Part shown: positions 8,000 through 11,927 of the stretch, piece by piece
Layout: the number at the start of each line of letters is the position of its first letter
How positions within the stretch are numbered: position 1 is the stretch's first letter
Origin: Planctomycetaceae bacterium
GTDB taxonomy: Bacteria > Planctomycetota > Planctomycetia > Pirellulales > Thermoguttaceae
Assembly: GCA_031254675.1 (NCBI GenBank)
Contig: JAIRTV010000320.1
Location: forward strand, 1 to 11,927
Length of the DNA stretch: 11,927 nucleotides
Direction of reading: 5' to 3'
The notes under the pieces: model-generated
What the model was told of the DNA's origin: nothing
The model's input: only the letters and a program-made list of their open reading frames with translations
The model's database searches: none
Translations under genes and position numbers: made by a program

Positions 8000-8929
8000 T
8001 TAGTGCATTTCGACCGTACAATTTCCGATTCCCGGTAAGAGGTAGTTGAATTGAACGTTGGGATGATCCGCCAAAAGGGACATTGGAACCGACGTATCAA
8101 TAATACGTTTTGAAACCATGAGAGAAGACAACCGAATCCCGAATGGATTGTCGTGATGTCCCGTATGCCAAATCGAAACTTTTTCCGCTTTCCATGTTTC
8201 GGCGGGACCCACAGTAACCGCTTCAAACGGAACATTTTGAACCACACCACCGCCGCTGGTTCGGGCATTCTGGAGAAGCGTCATTGGGTGTAATTCAACA
8301 ACACGTGTTGCCAATTGGCGGTACATTTCCGGTGGCGGCGGGGCGTCCACATAATTTCCGTCACGCCGAGGCGGATCATTGAACGCCCAATGTTTTGTTT
8401 CCCCTTGCCCACCCTGAATAAGACAACATCGAATTTCATCCCACGTTTTTTGATACGTTTCAACTTTGTCCGAAGGAAAATGTAAATTGGATGCTGGCAT
8501 CTGCAATTCAGGATGAATTCGATCAAAACAAAGATCATGATCTGCTTTGGCAAAACTAAGCGGAAAATTAAAATCAACCGCTTTACCGTTGACAACCCAT
8601 TCGTCCATTCCCCAAAAATGGGCATTGGCGAGATTGAGCTCAAGAGCATTGACCAAACGTGCCACAAGAGGAAGTTGTTCGGTTGGTCCGATTGGTCCAC
8701 AAATTCCGCAAGGATTATCAGGCGTTGCCTGTTTCCATGCGTTGATATATTCTAACGCTTCTGCTAGATAAAATTCCTCAACTGTTTCATAAAACTGAAC
8801 CTCAAAACCGGAACGTCCCAATTGACGAAGATCTTTAATAGTTAATCTTGCGGCATCGTCGAGAATGTCGCGGTCTAATGTGGTGTAATCCCACCAACCC
8901 GGCGCAATACGGCTTGAATTTCTACTCAT
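8000..8929 (-). CDS. NagB-like glucosamine-6-phosphate deaminase/isomerase family protein
   Basis: This 309-residue protein belongs to the NagB/6-phosphogluconolactonase fold family. NagB converts glucosamine 6-phosphate to fructose 6-phosphate plus ammonia. Family marks are GMDEW (107-111, catalytic Asp D109, matching NMDEY), GGQGETKHWAFNDP (173-186, matching the NagB GGxGxDGHIAFNEP loop), a VTVG segment (238-241) and SVPMSLLADHP near the C-terminus. The histidine of the loop is kept (H180), but the usual DGH is TKH (T178-K179-H180) and the glutamate of FNEP is aspartate (D185). The phosphate loop is CGPIGP (77-82) instead of PTGSTP. It is longer than typical NagB (about 250-270 residues), mainly after the FNDP loop. 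The exact substrate is therefore uncertain. It is the first gene of the operon with deoC and the ATPase; a strong promoter lies about 50 nt upstream and no Shine-Dalgarno motif is seen. Confidence 0.8.
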   Translation of the reverse strand: MSRNSSRIAPGWWDYTTLDRDILDDAARLTIKDLRQLGRSGFEVQFYETVEEFYLAEALEYINAWKQATPDNPCGICGPIGPTEQLPLVARLVNALELNLANAHFWGMDEWVVNGKAVDFNFPLSFAKADHDLCFDRIHPELQMPASNLHFPSDKVETYQKTWDEIRCCLIQGGQGETKHWAFNDPPRRDGNYVDAPPPPEMYRQLATRVVELHPMTLLQNARTSGGGVVQNVPFEAVTVGPAETWKAEKVSIWHTGHHDNPFGIRLSSLMVSKRIIDTSVPMSLLADHPNVQFNYLLPGIGNCTVEMH

Positions 8930-8977
8930 TGATAATTTTGTAAAATAATTGGAGTGAAAATTGGAAAAACTGATTCG

Positions 8978-9005
8978 ATTGTATCGCTTACAATGGCGGT
9001 GTCAA
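8978..9005 (-). promoter_or_regulatory. Strong sigma-70-type promoter for the nagB-like/deoC/ATPase operon
   Basis: On the minus strand a perfect TTGACA (9005-9000) is separated by 16 nt from TACAAT (8983-8978), a 5/6 match to the -10 box. Transcription should start near 8971, giving a leader of about 40 nt before the ATG at 8929. The -35 box lies only 13 bp from the end of the IS66 remnant. It is the best promoter match in the window. Confidence 0.7.
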
Positions 9006-9018
9006 GTGGTTGCCGGAA

Positions 9019-9413
9019 GTAAGCGTTCACGGTAATTTTCTCTATTGCGTGTTTTTTTGCGATTTGTATGATTCGGTTATGCCAATTTTACTTGAAAGTA
9101 TTGAATCGAAGGTATTGCGATTGGAGCGAGAAAACGCCGAACTGAGGCGTATTAATGCCGAGCAAGCACAGATTATTTTCGATTTATTGAGACGGGCATT
9201 CCACCAATAAATAACTTAGCGGAACAAACAAGACGCCGAGTCGTGTTGAATTGGCATGTCACTCAGGGAACAAGAAGCGAAAAAGGAAATCAATTCTGGG
9301 AACGCTTCTGGAGTCTACTACAAACCTGTTCTCAACAATCCACAAATATAATGCCATCTCTAAAAGATCGCATTAACGCTCACGTACATACATAAAATAA
9401 CGTGAACGGTTAC
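9019..9413 (+). mobile_element. Internally deleted IS66-family insertion sequence (MITE-like, 395 bp)
   Basis: The left end GTAAGCGTTCACG (9019-9031) and the right end CGTGAACGGTTAC (9401-9413) are inverted repeats with 12 of 13 bases matching. IS66-family ends characteristically begin with GTAA. Between them lie the N-terminal and C-terminal coding ends of an IS66 transposase (TnpC), joined out of frame with the middle missing. The transposase starts about 60 bp from the left end with no room for tnpA or tnpB, which suggests the tnpC-only (ISBst12-like) type. No 8-bp target duplication is visible: flanks are TGCCGGAA and AAAAAATT. The insertion is therefore old or one flank has been rearranged. 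Confidence 0.82.
9079..9395 (+). pseudogene. IS66-family transposase (TnpC) remnant, N- and C-terminal ends only
   Basis: The N-terminal piece (ATG at 9079, stop at 9208-9210, 43 codons) is a Leu/Glu-rich coiled coil containing KVLRLERENAELRRINAEQ, as at the start of IS66 transposases. The C-terminal piece is in another frame (about 9195-9392, TAA at 9393-9395). It begins INNLAEQ, matching the family NNxAER motif that holds the last acidic residue of the DDE triad. It continues with VTQGTRSEKGNQFWER and a SLLQTCSQQ segment as in IS66 C-termini. The catalytic core between the two pieces, probably over 1 kb, is deleted, so no active transposase can be made. Family assignment rests on remembered motifs. 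Confidence 0.8.
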
Positions 9414-9489
9414 AAAAAATTAAAGAGCAATTCAATAAATTAATTGACACAGTACAAATACTAATATCAAAGTTTAAACTCCGCCTGCG
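9414..9489. other. Short AT-rich spacer between IS66 remnant and queF
   Basis: I see nothing convincing here. A plus-strand TTGACA occurs at about 9443, but there is no well-placed -10 box and no plus-strand gene follows. Confidence 0.4.
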
Positions 9490-9517
9490 AACTATTCACT
9501 ATCAACTATTAACTATT
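9490..9517. repeat. Heptanucleotide tandem repeat (4 x 7 bp) across the queF stop codon
   Basis: Four consecutive 7-bp units on the plus strand read AACTATT, CACTATC, AACTATT, AACTATT. On the minus strand the unit is AATAGTT. The array encodes the last residues of QueF (IVNS) and its TGA stop (9504-9502), then continues past the stop. Short heptamer arrays of this kind are known from other bacterial genomes as spacer repeats. Confidence 0.8.
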
Positions 9518-9846
9518 TTTTTCCATTCGACAGTGACAGAGGTTGAAATACCACCGCGAGGTGTGAACGACGCCGTCAGTTTAAACCAACGAGGTTGGAG
9601 CAACTCCACCAAATCATCCACAATCCGATTCGTCGCATTTTCATAGAATATTCCTTCATTACGAAATCGCTGAAGATATAATTTCAAACTCTTGAGCTCA
9701 ACACAAAGATTGTCGGGAATGTATTGAAATGTCAACGTTCCAAAATCCGGCTGCCCCGTCTTCGGACAGACCGACGTAAATTCCGGACAAACAATTTCAA
9801 TCAAATAATCCCGATTAGGGTACGAATTGGCAAATGTTTCAAGCAT
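9502..9846 (-). CDS. queF: QueF, NADPH-dependent 7-cyano-7-deazaguanine (preQ0) reductase, short form
   Basis: QueF reduces the nitrile preQ0 to the amine preQ1 in queuosine tRNA modification. The 114-residue chain has the unimodular-type core: PEFTSVCPKTGQPDFG with nucleophile C27 and acid D34, the family motif ELKSLKLYLQRF (50-61), FYE with E69, and FTPRGG (94-99). The usual FHE is FYE here, replacing the histidine next to the catalytic glutamate by tyrosine (Y68). It is shorter at both ends than the B. subtilis enzyme (about 165 residues). It starts just at the conserved LETF segment, with no earlier in-frame start before a stop at 9900-9898. Its last four residues come from a tandem repeat. 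It stands alone, downstream of the glycoside hydrolase and a 271-nt structured spacer. Only a weak Shine-Dalgarno-like AAGAGA precedes the ATG. Confidence 0.9.
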   Translation of the reverse strand: MLETFANSYPNRDYLIEIVCPEFTSVCPKTGQPDFGTLTFQYIPDNLCVELKSLKLYLQRFRNEGIFYENATNRIVDDLVELLQPRWFKLTASFTPRGGISTSVTVEWKKIVNS

Positions 9847-9917
9847 TGGCTTTATTCTCTTGGTTATGGGTGATAGGTTACGAATAGATGTTGCTTTTTA
9901 TTAGCATGCGGCAAAAA

Positions 9918-9947
9918 GATGCAATATTTGTTGATGCAATGTTTGTT
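9918..9947. repeat. 15-bp tandem duplication
   Basis: GATGCAATATTTGTT (9918-9932) is followed directly by GATGCAATGTTTGTT (9933-9947), 14 of 15 bases identical. It lies in the queF leader region on the minus strand. Confidence 0.75.
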
Positions 9948-9950
9948 GGT

Positions 9951-10094
9951 GTCTCATCATCTATTCTCTGATGGATGTTAGAACGCATCCGAAACTGTTA
10001 TGGAATTGCGAAATTGTAAAAACGACTCATAAGTTTATCAAATTTCATCGTTTTTACAACTCCATACCAATACCTTGATACGTTCTAATGAGAC
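9951..10094. repeat. Long imperfect inverted repeat between the glycoside hydrolase gene and queF
   Basis: The core is a perfect 12-bp stem, TTGTAAAAACGA (10014-10025) against TCGTTTTTACAA (10048-10059), around a 22-nt loop. Moving outward, TATGGA (9999) pairs with TCCATA (10061), TTAGAACG (9978) pairs with CGTTCTAA (10081), and GTCTCAT (9951) pairs with ATGAGAC (10088). The left arm has extra bases, including an 8-nt local duplication around GCGAAATTG. No T-run follows the stem, so it is not a standard intrinsic terminator. It could be a decayed small transposon, two inverted copies of a spacer repeat, or a structured RNA. Confidence 0.7.
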
Positions 10095-10117
10095 GCGGAA
10101 CATTGGCGATATTTGAA

Positions 10118-11551
10118 TTACGATTGTTTTTGAGAATCAAAATACTCAATCAAATCGAAAACCTGTTTATTGATTTCGCTCATTTGAGAAAGTAAATCAG
10201 TATAAGGTTCGTAATTGTTATTCACAATTCCTTTATTTGAATCAATATTTGATGCTTCTGGATTTTTTGCGGTTGGGTCGTTATCTTGATACTTAAACCA
10301 ATGCCAACCAACACAATTTTGAGATTCGAGAAGAGCAAGAGTGTAATTTTGGTAAAAGAGTCCGCGATCTTTTTGCGTGCGAACCGTCCAACCTGCTCCG
10401 GTTGTATTCGGTAAACCGGAATCTTCGCCTTTTGTGTACCATTCTGTTACCATAAACGGTTTGCCAGTCCATTCCGTCCAACCCTTGGTTTGTTCTTCTA
10501 ACGGAGTCCAAACACCATAATAATTGAACGAAATAATATCAATATATTGAGCAATTGCTTTCATCAACGTGGCACGAATACGATTGTCGCTGTACAATCT
10601 CGGACCGAGAATCAAATGATTGGGATCATGTTTTCGGATAGCTTTTGCGGTGATCGACGAATATTTGTCACCAAGATAACCGAGAAATTCCCAACGATCT
10701 TGATCTTTGATCTGTTCAATTGTTTTGTGTCGTTTGGTCAACCATGTTTCAGCGGCTTGGCGTCCGGCATCGTTGGGGTTTTCCAGTTTCAAATATCCTT
10801 CCAATGTATTCATTTTGAACGGTAATTCGTTGTCTGTAAAATAACCGAGCAAATTCGGATCATCTTTGAAATCGGCAACTTTTTTTGCAACAAATTGATC
10901 GCAAAACGTTTCAAATTCCGGTTCGAAAACGAAAATTCCGTTATTCGGATAACTCCGATGTCCTGGAACTTGGACGGTTCGTTTTTTGCCGTACTCTCCC
11001 ATGAGTGCCAGATTAAGCGTGTACGCCATTGGCGATTCTTTCTGTAACGCGGATTGACGAAACGCCCGCAAATCGCTCCACGCTCCCATTCCGTTAAACC
11101 CATTGTTTTTGAGAAATTGAATTGTTACATCAGACCAATTCGTTTTTGTTTTGAATTTTTCCGCAAACACTTTTTTCTGATGTTCTCCGTGACCGACCGT
11201 AACAGAATTAACTGCCCGATGAATGTTCAAAAATCCTTCTGGATCGACAAGCCAAAATCGGTTACCATATTTTTCGACATGCCAGAAACCGGTTTTTTCT
11301 GTTTTTGCATTTGGAATGCCGGCAAAATGTCCCAAAAGGCGATTTTGTTTCGGTTTGTAATTGGCGAGATGTCCGATTGTCCGTGTCGGATAATTAATCC
11401 ATGCTTGACCGGAACGTTTTTGAGCGGCAACTTGAAACAGTTCGCCGTTGAGTTGTTTGACATCAACATTTTCCTTTGCTTGTCCGGAAAACGCCGAAAG
11501 CCCAAACAAGGAAAATACAGAAATTGTTTTGTTAAATTGACGACGATTCAT
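10118..11551 (-). CDS. Secreted agarase-like (GH50-related) clan GH-A glycoside hydrolase
   Basis: This 477-residue protein is a predicted exported polysaccharide-degrading enzyme. The N-terminus NRRQFNK followed by a hydrophobic stretch (residues 9-22) is a twin-arginine (Tat) signal, with likely cleavage after GQA at residue 25. The mature part looks like a TIM-barrel agarase-type hydrolase. GFWHVEKYGNRFWLVDPEG (88-106) resembles the opening strand of agarases. GYFTDNEL (236-243) gives a candidate acid/base E242, ISFNYYGVW (340-348) follows, and KPFMVTEWY (364-372) gives a candidate nucleophile E370. There is no carbohydrate-binding or anchor domain. A good Shine-Dalgarno sequence, GAGGT, lies 7 nt before the ATG, unlike the other genes here. 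It is probably monocistronic. The substrate (agarose or another galactan/glycan) cannot be told from sequence, and other GH-A families are possible. Confidence 0.7.
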   Translation of the reverse strand: MNRRQFNKTISVFSLFGLSAFSGQAKENVDVKQLNGELFQVAAQKRSGQAWINYPTRTIGHLANYKPKQNRLLGHFAGIPNAKTEKTGFWHVEKYGNRFWLVDPEGFLNIHRAVNSVTVGHGEHQKKVFAEKFKTKTNWSDVTIQFLKNNGFNGMGAWSDLRAFRQSALQKESPMAYTLNLALMGEYGKKRTVQVPGHRSYPNNGIFVFEPEFETFCDQFVAKKVADFKDDPNLLGYFTDNELPFKMNTLEGYLKLENPNDAGRQAAETWLTKRHKTIEQIKDQDRWEFLGYLGDKYSSITAKAIRKHDPNHLILGPRLYSDNRIRATLMKAIAQYIDIISFNYYGVWTPLEEQTKGWTEWTGKPFMVTEWYTKGEDSGLPNTTGAGWTVRTQKDRGLFYQNYTLALLESQNCVGWHWFKYQDNDPTAKNPEASNIDSNKGIVNNNYEPYTDLLSQMSEINKQVFDLIEYFDSQKQS

Positions 11552-11558
11552 AAATTTT

Positions 11559-11563
11559 ACCTC
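11559..11563 (-). promoter_or_regulatory. Shine-Dalgarno site of the agarase-like gene
   Basis: GAGGT on the minus strand sits 7 nt before the ATG at 11551. It supports this start and is the only clear ribosome binding site in the window. Confidence 0.7.
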
Positions 11564-11594
11564 ATTAAATTAAAAGTTAAGGATTTGAAATAAA

Positions 11595-11622
11595 ATAGTA
11601 ATACAAGTGGAATTTCTGTTAA
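11595..11622 (-). promoter_or_regulatory. Candidate promoter of the agarase-like gene
   Basis: Minus-strand TTAACA (5/6 to -35) is followed after 16 nt by TACTAT (4/6 to -10), giving a leader of about 37 nt. The 16-nt spacing is the same as in the stronger promoter at 8978-9005. The region is AT-rich, so a chance match is possible. Confidence 0.35.
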
Positions 11623-11646
11623 TAGACTTTTTTCTCCATAGATAAA

Positions 11647-11717
11647 TTGAACACAGAATACACAAAAAACACGAAAAAATAAAAAAATTCCGTGTCTTCT
11701 GTGTTTTCCGTGTTCAA
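11647..11717. repeat. Hairpin-forming repeat made of 9-nt units, copy 2
   Basis: Two 27-nt arms (11647-11673 and 11691-11717) are inverted repeats matching at 23 of 27 positions around a 17-nt A-rich loop. Each arm is itself three 9-nt units: AACACAGAA, TACACAAAA, AACACGAAA on the plus strand, and AACACGGAA, AACACAGAA, GACACGGAA on the minus strand. The right arm matches copy 1 (4177-4206) at 28 of 30 positions. It lies between the DUF1559 stop and the agarase-like gene. Confidence 0.85.
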
Positions 11718-11730
11718 ATAAAATCATCAC

Positions 11731-11757
11731 AAAAATAAGTGTTCAAGTAAAACACTT
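11731..11757 (-). terminator. Candidate intrinsic terminator of the DUF1559 gene
   Basis: On the minus strand AAGTGTT pairs with AACACTT around a 7-nt loop, followed by ATTTTTGT. It begins about 50 nt past the DUF1559 stop in the right orientation. The stem is short and AT-rich, so it would be a weak terminator. Confidence 0.45.
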
Positions 11758-11808
11758 TGTGTTGGGGAAGAAAGTGTCTAACAATCATAATATTTTATCA
11801 ATATTTTA

Positions 11809-11927
11809 TCATGGAACGGCGTGAGTTTCACCACCGGCAATTGTTCCGATTGCGCCCCAAACTCCCCACGGTGAGGGTCCACCATATTTTTGTGCCGGAT
11901 ATTGTCCGCATTCGGTTTCGATGTCAG
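11809..11927 (-). CDS. DUF1559 (prepilin-like) protein, C-terminal end only
   Basis: Only the last 38 codons and the TGA stop (11811-11809) lie in the window; the rest is beyond the right edge. The ending GGPSPWGVWGAIGTIAGGE followed by a few residues is typical of DUF1559 proteins, whose C-termini read like WGALGTRAGGE. These are planctomycete secreted proteins with a type IV prepilin-like N-terminus, present in many copies per genome and of unknown function. Neither the N-terminal methylation motif nor the H-X9-DG motif can be seen here. The assignment rests on the C-terminal signature alone. Confidence 0.75.
   Translation of the reverse strand, partial: DIETECGQYPAQKYGGPSPWGVWGAIGTIAGGETHAVP

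Noticed and set aside
9010..9078. Extension of the IS66 N-terminal frame upstream to an ATG-like start near 9010
   Set aside because: That start lies outside the transposon's left end at 9019, and the added residues are translated terminal repeat sequence. The ATG at 9079 begins the coiled coil.
9443..9470. Plus-strand promoter starting with TTGACA
   Set aside because: There is no acceptable -10 box at 16-18 nt and no plus-strand gene downstream.
9847..9900. preQ1 riboswitch upstream of queF
   Set aside because: I looked for the small C-rich pseudoknot pattern of preQ1 aptamers near the ATG and found no convincing stem or conserved core. A covariance search would decide.
9998..10048. 16-codon leader peptide within the inverted repeat
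   Set aside because: It has no ribosome binding site and no regulatory codon run, and short frames of this size are expected by chance on both arms.

Overview
The window looks like a piece of a Planctomycetota genome of clearly AT-rich composition. Three things point there: a fused SecD-SecF protein with a long Pro/Ala/Thr-rich N-terminal extension, the tail of a DUF1559 (prepilin-like, H-X9-DG family) protein at the right edge, and mostly Shine-Dalgarno-less starts. Every intact gene lies on the minus strand, so transcription runs right to left; only the IS66 remnant reads on the plus strand. The phylum is inferred; no rRNA or marker phylogeny is available here.

From right to left: (1) the last 38 codons of a DUF1559 protein (11809-11927), a likely terminator and a hairpin-forming repeat. 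(2) A Tat-exported agarase-like, clan GH-A glycoside hydrolase (10118-11551) with the best ribosome binding site in the window and a candidate promoter. (3) A 271-nt spacer with a 15-bp tandem duplication and a long imperfect inverted repeat. (4) A short QueF-type reductase (9502-9846) whose stop codon lies inside a 4 x 7-bp tandem repeat. (5) A 395-bp internally deleted IS66-family element (9019-9413) with both terminal inverted repeats. (6) An apparent operon driven by a strong sigma-70-like promoter (8978-9005): a NagB-like sugar-phosphate isomerase/deaminase, the deoxyribose-phosphate aldolase DeoC, and a P2B-type calcium-transporting ATPase, separated by 42 and 34 nt. (7) A 443-nt spacer with a solo IS66 left end, a 22-bp tandem duplication, a second copy of the hairpin repeat and a candidate promoter. 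(8) yajC followed by secDF, the accessory module of the Sec translocon; secDF runs off the left edge.

Functionally this is a mix of housekeeping (Sec export, queuosine synthesis, sugar-phosphate catabolism, Ca2+ export) and one secreted polysaccharide-degrading enzyme. I see no defence system, CRISPR array, RNA gene or clearly new multi-gene system. The notable signals are in the spacers (mobile-element debris and small structured repeats), plus an unusual set of active-site residues in the NagB-like protein.
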